Part shown: one piece after another, positions 1 to 11,334 of the stretch | Position numbering within the stretch: position 1 is the first letter of the stretch | Layout: every line of letters starts with the position of its first letter | Assembly: GCF_030269925.1 (NCBI RefSeq) | Contig: NC_085110.1 | Coordinates: 558,001-622,000, forward strand | Direction of reading: 5' to 3' | Length of the DNA stretch: 64,000 nt | Origin: Bombyx mori | Taxonomy: Eukaryota > Arthropoda > Insecta > Lepidoptera > Bombycidae | Notes under the pieces: model-generated | Seen by the model: only the letters and a program-made list of their open reading frames with translations | Databases searched by the model: none | What the model was told of the DNA's origin: nothing | Program-made: the position numbers and the translations under genes

Positions 1-2769
1 CAAATTGATATCTTTTTAGTGCAGGAGACCCTACTTAAGCCCGCGCGCCGTGACCCTAAAATCGCGAACTATAACATGGTCAGGAACGACAGGCTCTCTG
101 CTCGTGGTGGTGGTACCGTCATTTACTATAGAAGAGCCCTGCATTGCGTCCCACTCGATCCTCCCGCGCTCGCTAATATCGAAGCATCAGTGTGCCGAAT
201 CTCACTGACGGGACACGCGCCGATCGTTATCGCGTCCGTTTATCTTCCACCGGATAAGATCGTTCTAAGCAGTGATATCGAGGCGCTGCTCGGCATGGGG
301 AGCTCTGTCATTCTGGCGGGCGACCTAAATTGTAAACACATTAGGTGGAACTCACACACCACAACCCCGAATGGCAGGCGGCTTGACGCGTTAGTCGATA
401 ATCTCGCCTTCGATATCGTCGCTCCGCTAATCCCGACTCACTACCCGCTAAATATCGCGCATCGCCCGGATATACTCGACATAGCGTTATTAAAAAACGT
501 AACTCTGCGCTTACACTCGATCGAAGTAGTTTCAGAGTTAGATTCAGACCACCGTCCCGTCGTTATGAAGCTCGGTCGCGCTCCCGATTCCGTTCCCGTC
601 ACGAGGACTGTGGTGGATTGGCACACGCTGGGCATCAGCCTGGCTGAATCTGATCCACCATCGCTACCGTTTAGCCCGGACTCTACCCCGTCTCCTCAGG
701 ATACCGCTGAAGCCATAGACATCTTAACGTCACACATCACCTCGACATTAGATAGGTCATCGAAACAAGTTGTAGCGGAGGACTTCCTCCACCGCTTCAA
801 ATTGTCCGACGATATTAGGGAACTCCTTAGAGCTAAGAACGCCTCGATACGCGCCTACGACAGGTATCCTACCGCGGAAAATCGTATTCGAATGCGTGCC
901 CTACAACGCGACGTAAAGTCTCGCATCGCCGAAGTCCGAGATGCCAGATGGTCTGATTTCTTAGAAGGACTCGCGCCCTCCCAAAGGTCTTACTACCGCT
1001 TAGCTCGTACTCTCAAATCGGATACGGTAGTAACTATGCCGCCCCTCGTAGGCCCCTCAGGCCGACTCACGGCGTTCGATGATGACGAAAAAGCAGAGCT
1101 GCTGGCCGATACATTGCAAACCCAGTGCACGCCCAGCACTCAATCCGTGGACCCTGTGCATGTAGAATTAGTAGACAGTGAGGTAGAACGCAGAGCCTCC
1201 TTGCCACCCTCTGATGTGTTACCACCCGTCACCCCGATGGAAGTTAAAGACTTGATCAAAGACCTACGTCCTCGCAAGGCTCCCGGTTCCGATGGTATAT
1301 CCAACCGCGTTATTAAACTTCTACCCGTCCAACTCATCGTGATGTTGGCATCTATTTTCAATGCCGCTATGGCGAACTCTATCTTTCCCGCGGCGTGGAA
1401 AGAAGCGGACGTTATCGGCATACATAAACCCGGTAAACCAAAAAATCATCCGACGAGCTACCGCCCGATTAGCCTCCTCATGTCTCTAGGCAAACTGTAT
1501 GAGCGTCTGCTCTACAAACGCCTCAGAGACTTCGTCTCATCCAAGGGCATTCTCATCGATGAACAATTCGGATTCCGTACAAATCACTCATGCGTTCAAC
1601 AGGTGCACCGCCTCACGGAGCACATTCTTGTGGGGCTTAATCGACCAAAACCGTTATACACCGGAGCTCTCTTCTTCGACGTCGCAAAAGCGTTCGACAA
1701 AGTCTGGCACAACGGTTTGATTTTCAAACTATTCAACATGGGTGTGCCGGATAGTCTCGTGCTCATCATACGGGACTTCTTGTCGAACCGCTCTTTTCGA
1801 TATCGAGTCGAGGGAACCCGCTCCTCCCCACGACCTCTCACAGCTGGAGTCCCGCAAGGCTCTGTCCTCTCACCCCTCCTATTTAGCTTATTCGTTAACG
1901 ATATTCCCCGGTCGCCGCCGACCCATTTAGCTTTATTCGCCGACGACACGACTGTTTACTATTCCAGTAGAAACAAGTCCCTAATCGCGAAGAAGCTTCA
2001 GAGCGCAGCCCTAGCCCTAGGACAGTGGTTCCGAAAATGGCGCATAGACATCAACCCAGCGAAAAGTACTGCGGTGCTCTTTCAGAGGGGAAGCTCCACA
2101 CGGATTTCCTCCCGGTTTAGGAGGAGGAATCTCACACCCCCGATTACTCTCTTTAGTCAATCCATACCCTGGGCCAGGAAGGTCAAGTACCTGGGCGTTA
2201 CCCTGGATGCATCGATGACATTCCGCCCGCATATAAAATCAGTCCGTGACCGTGCCGCGTTTATTCTCGGTAGACTCTACCCCATGATTTGTAAGCGGAG
2301 TAAAATGTCCCTTCGGAACAAGGTGACACTTTACAAAACTTGCATAAGGCCCGTCATGACTTACGCGAGTGTGGTGTTCGCTCACGCGGCCCGCACGCAC
2401 ATAGACACCCTTCAATCTCTACAATCCCGCTTTTGCAGGTTAGCCGTCGGAGCTCCGTGGTTCGTGAGGAACGTTGACCTACACGACGACCTGGGCCTCG
2501 AATCTATACAGAAATACATGAAGTCAGCGTCGGAACGGTACTTCGATAAGGCTATGCGTCATGATAATCGCCTTATCGTAGCCGCCGCTGACTACTCCCC
2601 GAATCCTGATCATGCAGGAGCCAGTCACCGTCGACGCCCTAGACACGTCCTTACGGATCCATCAGATCCAATAACCTTCGCACTAGACGCCTTCAGCTGT
2701 AGGAGCAGGCTTAGGGACCTCGGTAACCGTACTCGTCGAACTCGACAAAGAGTTCGCCGTGCAACCTAA
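1..2769 (+). CDS. LINE ORF2 (endonuclease-reverse transcriptase), 5' partial
   Basis: Open from base 1 (frame 1) to a TAA at 2767-2769; 922 codons visible of 960 in copies B and C. Compared with them it lacks only about the first 42 residues. Motifs in order: APE-type endonuclease with the QET glutamate near the start, the GDLN aspartate and SDHRPV near the end of the domain; then reverse transcriptase with KAPGSDGIS, an AFDKVWH block, GVPQGSVLSP and the FADD catalytic aspartates; then the basic C-terminal region. It would nick target DNA and reverse-transcribe the element's own RNA (target-primed reverse transcription). No internal stop is present, so the visible part is intact and the copy looks recent. 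Antisense and shifted-frame ORFs over this stretch are shadows. Confidence 0.93.
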   Translation, partial: QIDIFLVQETLLKPARRDPKIANYNMVRNDRLSARGGGTVIYYRRALHCVPLDPPALANIEASVCRISLTGHAPIVIASVYLPPDKIVLSSDIEALLGMGSSVILAGDLNCKHIRWNSHTTTPNGRRLDALVDNLAFDIVAPLIPTHYPLNIAHRPDILDIALLKNVTLRLHSIEVVSELDSDHRPVVMKLGRAPDSVPVTRTVVDWHTLGISLAESDPPSLPFSPDSTPSPQDTAEAIDILTSHITSTLDRSSKQVVAEDFLHRFKLSDDIRELLRAKNASIRAYDRYPTAENRIRMRALQRDVKSRIAEVRDARWSDFLEGLAPSQRSYYRLARTLKSDTVVTMPPLVGPSGRLTAFDDDEKAELLADTLQTQCTPSTQSVDPVHVELVDSEVERRASLPPSDVLPPVTPMEVKDLIKDLRPRKAPGSDGISNRVIKLLPVQLIVMLASIFNAAMANSIFPAAWKEADVIGIHKPGKPKNHPTSYRPISLLMSLGKLYERLLYKRLRDFVSSKGILIDEQFGFRTNHSCVQQVHRLTEHILVGLNRPKPLYTGALFFDVAKAFDKVWHNGLIFKLFNMGVPDSLVLIIRDFLSNRSFRYRVEGTRSSPRPLTAGVPQGSVLSPLLFSLFVNDIPRSPPTHLALFADDTTVYYSSRNKSLIAKKLQSAALALGQWFRKWRIDINPAKSTAVLFQRGSSTRISSRFRRRNLTPPITLFSQSIPWARKVKYLGVTLDASMTFRPHIKSVRDRAAFILGRLYPMICKRSKMSLRNKVTLYKTCIRPVMTYASVVFAHAARTHIDTLQSLQSRFCRLAVGAPWFVRNVDLHDDLGLESIQKYMKSASERYFDKAMRHDNRLIVAAADYSPNPDHAGASHRRRPRHVLTDPSDPITFALDAFSCRSRLRDLGNRTRRTRQRVRRAT

Positions 2770-2781
2770 CCCATGAATCAG

Positions 2782-2815
2782 CTCGCTGAGTTTCTCGCCG
2801 GATCTTCTCAGCGGG
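2782..2815 (+). other. 3'-UTR stem-loop of LINE copy A
   Basis: CTCGCTGAG (2782-2790), a 16-nt loop and CTCAGCGGG (2807-2815). Eight of the nine positions pair as Watson-Crick and the remaining one is a possible U-G wobble in RNA. The same hairpin occurs in copies B and C and in the unrelated repeat at 8777-9015. By analogy with other LINEs it could be the reverse-transcriptase recognition structure; that role is inference. Confidence 0.6.
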
Positions 2816-3015
2816 TCGCGATTCCGATCCGGTAGTAGATTCATTCGCGAAGCAGCTGCTCTTGAGCTGTTAGGTCTCCTTCGGAGGCGCTCGGGTAGCT
2901 GTTAGCAAATCCCACCCCTCCTGGCTGAGCCTTTGCTCGCCCACCTGTCCTGGTGAAACTGGAAAGGCCTCCGGGCCACCAGTAATCCTTCAATCATAAA
3001 AAAAAAAAAAAAAAA

Positions 3016-3271
3016 AAAAAAAGAAAGGAGAGATTCTTGGCTCTCCATTAAACGCTTTCAAAAAACATTAAACAGCCATAATGAATCTTCAAAGTCTACC
3101 AAAGAAACTAAACCGGCTCCTCCCAAGATAACGCCATCGCCCTGTTCATCTATGCAGACTCTACAGAAAGCTAATTCTTGCACTTCGTGTAATGAGACTC
3201 CAACAACCAAAGGCCCACCAAGTAAGCGCCCCTTCAGTACATTCACCGTAACCTCACTCCCAGTGCCCTGA
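3016..3271 (+). CDS. Possible terminal exon of an unidentified host gene
   Basis: Directly after the poly-A of LINE copy A the plus strand is open in one frame to TGA at 3269-3271, and AATAAA follows at 3284-3289. The translation is Ser/Thr/Pro/Lys-rich and looks like a disordered C-terminal tail, with runs such as SSKSTKETKPAPPK and a CTSC pair. There is no pyrimidine-rich acceptor between the poly-A and the first codons, so either the LINE landed inside this exon, the acceptor lies upstream beyond the LINE, or the ORF is fortuitous. I do not recognise the protein. Support is the coding-like composition, a stop, and a nearby polyadenylation signal; there is no homology evidence. The true left edge is unknown; the first base given is inside the poly-A-adjacent sequence. 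Confidence 0.35.
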
Positions 3272-3289
3272 TCATAATATTGTAATAAA

Positions 3290-5017
3290 ATATTCGCTGC
3301 GTGTAATCACTATTGCTCTTAAGTTGTTATGTGAAAATAAAATGGAAATATTGAAACAATCAATTGGTTTTAATACATGCTCTTATTCATAGTTTACAGC
3401 AAAATTTACGAGATTTATTTCTGTTAGTTATAATCTGATCAAAATATATATTTTTTATAGAATGAAACATATTAGCTATTGTTTGGCGAAAAACAAAAGT
3501 AAATTTATTTTTCATTAGAATTTATTATAAAATTGTTTATTTCGTATCAGGTTTGTAAACTTTTGGTTTTTAAAGACACAAGATAGAATACTTCTTATCT
3601 TGATTGCTTGCAAGACTGAATAGATAGTTGTAGGTAACTCCGACCCTCAAGGGTAATTGTGTTATTCGTAGGATCTAAGCTAACCAAACGCGCAAGTGTA
3701 GCAAGACTTTTGTGGCATATTGTTATGAGACTACAAACGTTTTCGTTCGGGAAGTGAACGCCTGAAATCTCCAATCTTATCTTCGTTATGTTATTACAGT
3801 CACAAAGCATTTAATGCACAGTTAGTGAGACCCTCAATCTCATAACATAAAACAAAAATGACTAGGCAAACAACTGCACACGAAAATTGGAATTTTCCTT
3901 TCGTGAAACCGTCCGCGCAACACCTCGTTAGAAAGGAAACAGAAACAAACGCAGCGCGACGGACAAAGCGCGGAGATTAAGCTCCATTCAATTTTCCAAA
4001 CTGGAAACCGGAAAGTGCAATATGGTGGTCCCGTGCGGACCTTCACTATGAATCTATGGATTTAACACATGTGTAATGAAACGTTATAGAGTTCAATTTA
4101 TCACTGGAAATAGACAAGAGTATTGTGAATCTCACGGACCTATGATCTGATCTATTTCTGACACGAAACAACCAACTGGGATCGGGAACTGGGATTATGT
4201 TGTTATTCTCAAAGTAATTATTATAATGACTTAGATCTTGTGAGTCACATTGAGTGACGACTTACCATTTACCTCCAGGCGAGCCTTAACCCGCTTGCCT
4301 GTTTGTAATCTAAGGGTTGTTTATTTTATAAAACCGTAGATATGCTTAAAACTAATTTTACAGTTAACCCTCGCGTTAAATTAAAAGATATTTTACTTAT
4401 TTTTGTATTTATTATTTTTATTTAACCTGTTTTCATTTTAAATATAAACATAGTATAGAACTATGTATAGTTTTTGTATAGCTATTTTTGATAAAACCAG
4501 CGATAGTCAGAGCGGAGCGTGCAATGTGCGTAAACAGCCGCTGTCTTCACGCTAATCATCATCCAAATCATTCGATTATAGTTTGCAGAATATGTTTTTA
4601 TTGATTTCATATCGCTTATGAAATAGACACGAACATATAACACTATGCGGGATCGGTAATAAATAAAATGTCCATCAACATGTGAAATAAACACAACATT
4701 AAAAGCTGGTCGAATTAAATATAAAAATAGGGTTTTTTTTTTTTTGCAATTGAACATAAAAATATCTGTTTTCCTTTTATTTCGTTTGAAACACATAAAA
4801 TACGTTCAGTCGGTTTGGCTTCGCGGTATTCGGCTAGGAAAACTCGAATGAATAAAAAGGCAGCCAGGTGTACTAATTATACTTAGGCTCGATACAAACT
4901 TGCGATTTGACCACTGAGTATAATTTATCTAACTACTCTCTCGCCGTTGCTCATGTAGCTTCGCTTTTGACATTAAAATTTTCTGATGACTTAGATGAAC
5001 TTGCGGCCCACCTGAAC
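3290..5017. other. AT-rich non-coding stretch
   Basis: Only short chance ORFs with low-complexity, non-protein-like translations. No splice-flanked exon, RNA gene or recognisable repeat was seen. Confidence 0.5.
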
Positions 5018-5150
5018 TTATTTATTTATTTATTGCGTAGATGGTCGAACGAGTTCGCGATTCATCTGGTATTAAGTCGTTACCGGAGCTCATAGATATT
5101 ACGACGAGAACGCCGCCATATACCTTGAGACGTCAGATGTACTATCTAAG
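5018..5150 (-). repeat. Degraded Bm1-type SINE fragment
   Basis: Matches the 3' part of the better Bm1 copies in reverse: the TTTATTG...TAGATGG tail, a diverged block around the CATAGA and GCCGCC words, and CTTGAGAC. Many substitutions, so an old copy. Confidence 0.5.
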
Positions 5151-5267
5151 TTGATAATTAGACAAAATTAATTTTGCGGATTCTATTTTTGGAGTTTACT
5201 CCTTTAGAATCGATTTACATATATAGGCCCGGGGTATGAAAATTATGGGGACCAAAATCGTACTAGC

Positions 5268-5325
5268 ATGTCACACGAAATGCGTTATGCGCCTGATTGC
5301 GCATGTCACACGAAATGCGTTATCG
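5268..5325. repeat. Imperfect tandem duplication of about 35 bp
   Basis: The word CATGTCACACGAAATGCGTTA occurs at about 5268 and again about 35 bp later, separated by GCGCCTGATTGCG-type sequence; a GC-rich block follows. Function not evident. Confidence 0.6.
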
Positions 5326-5632
5326 CAGGTGACGCCGGGCTGCTGCGCCGGCAGTCCGCCACAAAGCCTCGTACTGATCGCGCGTTTCTCTCATTATTGT
5401 ATTTTCATATATTTGTTAGTCGTTTGTTTTGTGTCTCGTTAATTTGTTAATAATCTGTAGTGTATCGTGTTGTCGTAATATAGAACTATTTCTCGTATTG
5501 TTTCGTTTAATTTTTTATATCCAGTAAACTCCAGTCGTGCGTCGGAGCGGACACACACACTTTTTTTTTTTAATTATTACATCATGTTACTCCTTCCTCA
5601 TTGAGATCATTCGTCAACATAAAATATGTCAT

Positions 5633-5715
5633 GTACGTATTTCATTAAAAATATTGGTACCTGCTTGCAAGACCATCTGGAAGTATTTACCCTTTAAGCC
5701 ACAAAAACCGCATTG
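5633..5715 (-). repeat. Degraded Bm1 5'-part fragment
   Basis: Carries the Bm1 words TACGTATTTCATTA and TTGGTACCTGC followed by a decayed head; the box-B region is no longer recognisable. Confidence 0.4.
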
Positions 5716-7390
5716 AAGTAGCTTAATTCATATATTGCAATAGAATATATTGGATGAACCACTGCTACCACTGGCGGATATTTATTGCATAAACAATAAG
5801 TTCCGTCGAAAGTAAGCAACCAGCCTTATCCCGGGTATCAACCATTCATTAACTTTTCTGCTTAATTGGCGTAGGCTTCGTCTCGTTACAGCTATTTATT
5901 CAATTTGTGACACACCCTCCCCTCCCTCCTCCGACCGTAACCTTTTCCGGTATCACTGACGACCAAACGAATCCTACTCAATTCTATTACTTGGTGTGTG
6001 AAAAAGCAAGTAGGTATACAACGATTCAGCTGTGCCCTGGCATTGGTGGTTGTCGTAAACATGGGTTAGGCTCTGGTGGACCACCTTGAGTTAAACTATT
6101 AACGGAACCCATGCATACTCTGTCGTGAATACCGCCGCCCGTCTTCAGCAAAATCAAAGCACCAAAGGCATGTCAGAACTGCTACCTCTTCCTTTCAAAC
6201 TGAAACCCCAGAATTTGCTGTTTATTCACATTATGGTAGAATACTTACCAGGGGAGCTCGAGGACTTTACGATAGCTTATATAAACACATTCGTAGGTAT
6301 TCTTTTCTACAAGCGCTACGGCTGGCTTGTCTAGCAAAAGAACGGCTAGCTTTGTCCCAATAAAATTGTTCATGAAACACTTTATAATATTATATTCTCA
6401 CTCATTTGCGTTAATAACAGTAACGCGAGCACTTGCCCTGATGTGCCCAAAGAATTCTCTGAATTTTTATATATTTTAAAAAGAAAATTTTAAAGTCTAT
6501 TGAACAGAAGTTAGAGGGCTTTCAAAATGATTGGACACTAATGTAATTGGTCGAGTGCAGCGCGACATGTCGTTAATACGTCGCAGCGTCCAATTACTGG
6601 CGGACGATGCGACAGCTTCTTATCCGCACATCCAATCACCATCGAACGTACGAACTAGGAACATAGAAGTTATTCGATATTTCAGATAGCGTAAGTTTTT
6701 TTTTATTCAACAAGAAACTGACAGCAAAGTTTGAATGAAGAGGGCTGTTATTGTCGACGCAAACAAAGAATGTTATTTTAAACAGAGCATTTTCTATTAA
6801 GTGTGCATCATCTGCAAATTAGTTCAAAGACCTTTTGAACCACCCGATATCAGAACAAACTTCGTTTCATTAAATTTTAAGTGCTTATTCTCAAACAGTG
6901 TGATTTCACTTCGAACCCCGAAACCTTAAGGAGGCGAATCACATTATTAACTCCTATAATAAGCGCAAAGTCTCAATCGTATTTTGTGGGGCAGGAATCA
7001 CACCATCAATTTGTTAATAAATAGACACGAAATCATAGCGCAACTGCCTTATCCACTAAGCAGACTCCTCTTTTGACGTCCATGTAACATGTGTTTTCTT
7101 ATTTCCCGATTCTCCGTTGTCACGAGTGACTCGGCTGCGACGATCCCATTTCCTCATATCTCTAGCGATTGATTACCAATTATTGGGAACTTTATTAAGC
7201 TCTGCATTGTACTCCGATCTAGTTCAAGAGAGAGCTTTTCAATTTCTATTTTGTACGAGTTTTGAAGCGATAGTAGTTAAGCGAAATTTTATTTTCATTA
7301 AAATTTCATTGCTATTAATTAAACAATACAATATTTTGTAAAAATAAATATAAGGTCGTTACCTAGAAAATTGACGGTTAATGTACAAAA
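5716..7390. other. AT-rich non-coding stretch
   Basis: No gene found. An imperfect palindrome around 6543-6607 (GTAATTGG ... CCAATTAC, with partly complementary CG-rich interior) could be a MITE remnant. Short ORFs here lack coding features or splice context. Confidence 0.45.
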
Positions 7391-7419
7391 AGCTAGTTAT
7401 TTTTTATATATTTTTTTTC

Positions 7420-7640
7420 TTTATTAAAATATTGTGCACTATCAATGCACCTGTGCCAGGGCAGTGGTATCTCTGAATGCCTTTCTTTAAGAAGTAGCCA
7501 ACAAACTCTTCGAGGGCATTTTGAACTGCCTCTCGGGCTTTGCATTTTTTCCCTGCCACGAAGCTTCCAAACTTTAGTAAAAGTAGAAGTCTGTAGGCGA
7601 AAAGTCTGATGAGTACGGTGGCTGACTAACAACGGAGATT
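7420..7640 (-). pseudogene. Tc1/mariner transposase remnant
   Basis: Read on the minus strand, about 7575-7625 gives PPYSSDFSPTDF, the mariner catalytic-region motif (usually PYSPDLAPxDF), and about 7440-7480 gives a decayed GTG-type C-terminal block resembling WxRCIDxxGxYF of mariner transposases. The frame is broken between the two blocks and stops interrupt it, so it cannot make a transposase. Related sequence may continue to about 7730. This is an old DNA-transposon fossil. Confidence 0.6.
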
Positions 7641-7729
7641 GCGAGCTTCTCCATCATTGTGTGCACATCCGCAGTAATTCTCGTTCCATTTCGTAAGAAG
7701 CAATGTACATATTATTATGTTAACACCAG

Positions 7730-8537
7730 CACTAGATCACCAAACAGTGACCACGACATTTTATTGGTAAGTTTTCGTTTGGTGTATTACCTAAATGCTG
7801 AACCAGGATCTAACTAACCGTCAATCGTGAAGCTCATGCAGCACCCACGTATCATCATTTTTTTAAACCTGCTAATTTGACGCAAAAGGACCAAAGTTGT
7901 TTTGATGCTAACGTTGAAAGCTATTTAAAGCTATTGAATATCGCTTCTAATTCTTCGTGGTTAACTTTAGTTTACGTGCGTCACGGGGTTCATATTTTAG
8001 ATCAAAATTTTTCATGTCGACAGCTTTCAAACCACTTAAAAAGTTCTGCGTTCGTTTTCACTAAGTACACATCATTAATGTTGAGAGCCGTTGTTGCAGC
8101 ATGGCACCGCGACGGAACTCGTATTCCATAATTACTCGTATTTCCATCGTCTCCGTATTGATGAAAAAGATAGAAATGTAGTGAAAACAAAACACTAATT
8201 CAATAAACTATTGACTGAAGTTGAAAATAGAGTTCCATATTTATTTTGTATGTTATTATTCATTTGAATTTAGAATGTATCGCCAGCCCTACATACATTG
8301 TTTCAAATGACTAGTATTGTAAAACGGCAACTATATAGGTAAAGGCCTATTATTTATAGTTTTTTTGTTAATTTGTTCGTTTTCAAAACAACAACACAAG
8401 ATCCGTCCGGGTGGGTACACTATTCTAGTCACAGTCCGTTTTACACGGTTGGACACCCACATATAGAGTATAATTACATTTTTATTCCAGATTATTTTTG
8501 TGAAGTTTATATTTAATTAGTCTATATTATTTAATCC
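7730..8537. other. Non-coding stretch
   Basis: No convincing exon. The ORF at 7877-8131 has neither domain nor splice support. Confidence 0.4.
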
Positions 8538-8752
8538 GGTTATGGAATGAGCTCCCCTCCACGGTGTTTCCCGAGCGCTATGACATGTCCTTCTTCAAGA
8601 GAGGCTTGTGGAGAGTATTAAGTGGTAGGCAGCGGCTTGGCTCTACCCCTGGCATTGCTGAAGTCCATGGGCGACGGTAACCACCCGGTCCCCATCAGGT
8701 GGGCCGTGTACTCGTCTGCCTACAAGGGCAATAAAAAAAAATTAAAAAAACA
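8538..8752 (+). mobile_element. BMC1-type LINE, 3'-end fragment
   Basis: Encodes a remnant of the reverse-transcriptase C-terminus (RLWNELPSTVFPERYDMSFF-like) followed by the 3' UTR with CATCAGGTGGGCCGT, GTCTGCCTACAAGGGCAATA and an A-rich tail. It matches the longer fragments at 25024-25832 and 48139-48908. Strongly 5'-truncated, as usual for LINE insertions. Confidence 0.8.
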
Positions 8753-8776
8753 TAGTGAAGACCAAATGACATAAGT

Positions 8777-9015
8777 TTTTTTTTGTCTCAAGAGACCATT
8801 TCAACCGTAACTAGTAGATGAGCTCACGGGGCTTAAACCTGATGACGTTGCTAACACGAACCCTAACAAGAGCAGTGCTACACAGAATCTACCACCGGAT
8901 CGAAAACGCGACCCACTGAGAAGATTCGGCGAGAAACTCAGTGGGCTGTGTCTGTGGGTTAGTTTACTCGCCGAGCCCTTCGTCGCAAGCAACGGGTTCG
9001 ACGAGAACAATAACC
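8777..9015 (-). mobile_element. Retroelement 3' end with conserved hairpin
   Basis: Minus-strand repeat ending in a short A-tract (T-run near 8777-8785). Contains ATCTACCACCGGATCG and the hairpin CCCACTGAG (8912-8920), 16-nt loop, CTCAGTGGG (8937-8945). The part around the hairpin is shared with the 3' UTR of the Jockey-type LINEs, while the terminal part differs. A second copy begins at 63845 and runs off the window. It could be another LINE subfamily or a SINE that uses the LINE machinery. Confidence 0.65.
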
Positions 9016-9059
9016 GGTGACATAAGCGATGATATAAGCAGGCACTTATACTTATTAAT

Positions 9060-9340
9060 TTTATATAATACTAGCGACCCGCCCTCGCTTCGCTTCGGAA
9101 ACATTAAATTTTATTATTGATAAACGAAGCCCGCCATGTTGCGCGCGGTACGACAATAACTGCGGGTGACGCCGCGGAGCAAAGCTAGTCTAAAAAAAGT
9201 AGCCTAAGTTACTCCTTATATCATCAGCTGCCTATTAGTAAAAGTCTCATCAAAATCGGTCCAGCCGTTCCAGAGATTAGCCGGAACAAACAGACAGACA
9301 CACAAAAATTGTAAAAAATGTTATTTTGGTGTATGTACCG
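9060..9340 (+). repeat. Lepidopteran interspersed repeat with GGxCCAGCCGTTC tail
   Basis: Carries AGCGACCCGCCCTCGCTTCG and, downstream, AAAATCGGTCCAGCCGTTCC plus AACAAACAGACAGACA. These are words I associate with highly repeated lepidopteran retroelement tails. Family name not assigned. Confidence 0.5.
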
Positions 9341-9719
9341 TATATAACTATATATATTCATATACATGTAGTAGAAAGCGGTTATTTCAATATTACAAAC
9401 AGACACTCCAATTTTATTTATATGTATAGATTATATTTACATTTTAACGAACACATTTTATTCCGTTAGTCTGTGTTTTTATAATATAAACGTATAAAAA
9501 TACGTATGTCGGTCTCCAGCTCCCTTAGCACAGGTAACCCTAGTTGGGACTGGATGACCGCGTTTGATTTATCTCCAATTTTTTTATCTCCATTTTGGTT
9601 AGACGATGAATATTGGTTTTCCGCCGCATATTTAGATTTGTTTTGAGATATAAGATTATAATATTATATTGTTTTTATGTCTAGTCGATTGGGTCTATTG
9701 TCGTTTATATTATTTCCTT

Positions 9720-9841
9720 CTCAGAAGTAGGACACCTTTTAAGAAGCTGATCCAGGCCGCAGTTCCGGCTGGTGCTCGCTCGCAGGCCCCACGCCCGTGT
9801 GCTGTGCAGCAGAAATAAATTTAAAATTAAAAAAAAAAACC
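9720..9841 (+). mobile_element. LINE 3'-tail fragment with poly-A
   Basis: A GC-rich block (GAAGCTGATCCAGGCCGCAG onward) followed by AATAAATTTAAAATT and an A-run in otherwise AT-rich DNA; the pattern of a 5'-truncated retroinsert. Family not assigned. Confidence 0.45.
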
Positions 9842-11046
9842 ATTCTTATTTTTTATTATTATATTATTGTTCCATCGACACATATTAGAATATAGTTTCG
9901 TTGAGAACTTTAATCTATTAGCTAATTATCGGCTTTAGCCGCACTATTAGTACCTCATTATCCAATTCATTATTCAATATAATTTGTGTGTTCCATTCTG
10001 ATAATCGAACATCAATTTCTAATGCAACTATAGTTTCATTAGATCACTAGAAGCTTTTATGGGATAAAAAAAGAACAAGCTTTTGCATAAGCGATTTCCA
10101 GTCATTCAAAAATAATAGACACTTAAACGCACGTAAATCCTCGGAAACGGAAACTTTCATTGCTTTATCATGAACCTATAAATATTTTATTAAGAAATAA
10201 AAACAGTACGAAGGAAGCCATCGATCTTAAACATTTCATCTTTTTACAACTTAGAATGTAAAAGCAACAAATGTTTAAATACTAATTTTGTTAATGTTTA
10301 AAGCGGTTAAAAATATAGCTTAATCTTAAGTTTGCTAACATACCTACTAGAAATATTCAAGACCAAAATAAAGTAAATTATCTCGCTTCGTCCGCTGGGA
10401 TTTGTTTAATTCAAATGCAGTATCAGCTATGGTTCGGATAGTGCATGGTATTGTATTAGTTTAGGTCCTTTGAGAACGGGTTAGTTGTGTGTGACAGTAA
10501 AACGGAACGTTTACCCGGTACATTAAGGACTAGCTGCATCGGTCCGTGACAAGACCCTGCACCGCCTGATTGGACCCTTAACTGTGTAGACCTTTACACA
10601 AACAGACACGACTTAATTAATGAAGTATAAACTAATCAATCGCATAATAATATTATTATATCGAAGGGTGAAACGCTATTTGGTTTAAGAGCTTAAAATA
10701 AAATAAATCATAACAAAAAACTTCTACGGCTATTTGATTGAAGTAATTGAAGTTCAATTAAAAACACTAACCTGTTGATATATCAAATAAAACGCAACTT
10801 TAATTATAAAGATAAATGTCGCGTATTAGCCGAAATGACACTTAAACCAATTAACACTTAAGCCTTGACTGAAATTAGCAAATTAGACTAGAAAATCCTT
10901 TCACCCCTCGATATTATGATTTCGTAATTTAAACTCACGTTAATTTGCTGTCATTATATTATTTCAGACGTTTCGAATATTCCACAGTTTTCGTGGTCAC
11001 GGAGGACCGTCTTCCATTGAACCGTAAATGTTTTTTTATTTATGTC
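9842..11046. other. AT-rich non-coding stretch with one repeat copy
   Basis: No gene seen. The segment about 10742-10860 resembles 59190-59290 (shared GAAGTTCAATTAAAA, TTGTTGATA-like, CAAATAAAACG and AAAGATAAATGTC words in the same order), so an old interspersed repeat is present. Confidence 0.5.
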
Positions 11047-11270
11047 ATACTGGTGGTAGGACCTCTCGTGAGTCCGCACGGGTAGGTACCACCACCCCAA
11101 CTTGAAGATTTGAAGGGTGGGGCAGCCGTCGTAACTATACTGAGATCTTAGAACTTATATCTCAAGGTGTGTGGCGCATTTACGTTGTAGATGTCTATGG
11201 GTTCCAGTAACCACTTAACAACAGGTGGGCTGTGAGCTCGTCCACATACCAAGGCAATAAAAAAAAAAGT
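11047..11270 (+). mobile_element. Bm1 SINE, 5'-truncated
   Basis: Starts at CTGGTGGTAGGACC and contains the usual GGGTAGGTACCACC, GGTGGGGCAGCCG, CATTTACGTTGTAGATGTC, CAGGTGGGCTGTGAGCTCG and AATAAAAAA tail. Lacks the tRNA-like head. A short internal deletion removes the CCGTGAAGCAGTAATGCG segment. Confidence 0.85.
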
Positions 11271-11334
11271 CTCGCGAAAACCGATGCAAACACTGCGTTG
11301 TATAAATTTATGAATATTTTAAAACTATATTAAA

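Larger units (their letters stand above)
1..3022 (+). mobile_element. Jockey-type non-LTR retrotransposon, copy A (3' part)
   Basis: Begins inside ORF2 because the window edge cuts it; runs through ORF2, about 230 bp of 3' UTR and a poly-A tract at 2998-3022. It is nearly the same sequence as copies B (12206-17380) and C (19644-24816) but the most divergent of the three, for example at the ORF2 C-terminus (a four-residue deletion) and in the 3' UTR. The 3' UTR carries the stem-loop at 2782-2815 shared with the other copies. The 5' flank is outside the window, so its target-site duplication cannot be checked. The tail abuts a coding-like stretch. Confidence 0.93.

Noticed and set aside
3058..3246. 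Minus-strand ORF of 62 codons
   Set aside because: Antisense to the more plausible plus-strand terminal frame that ends in a stop followed by AATAAA.
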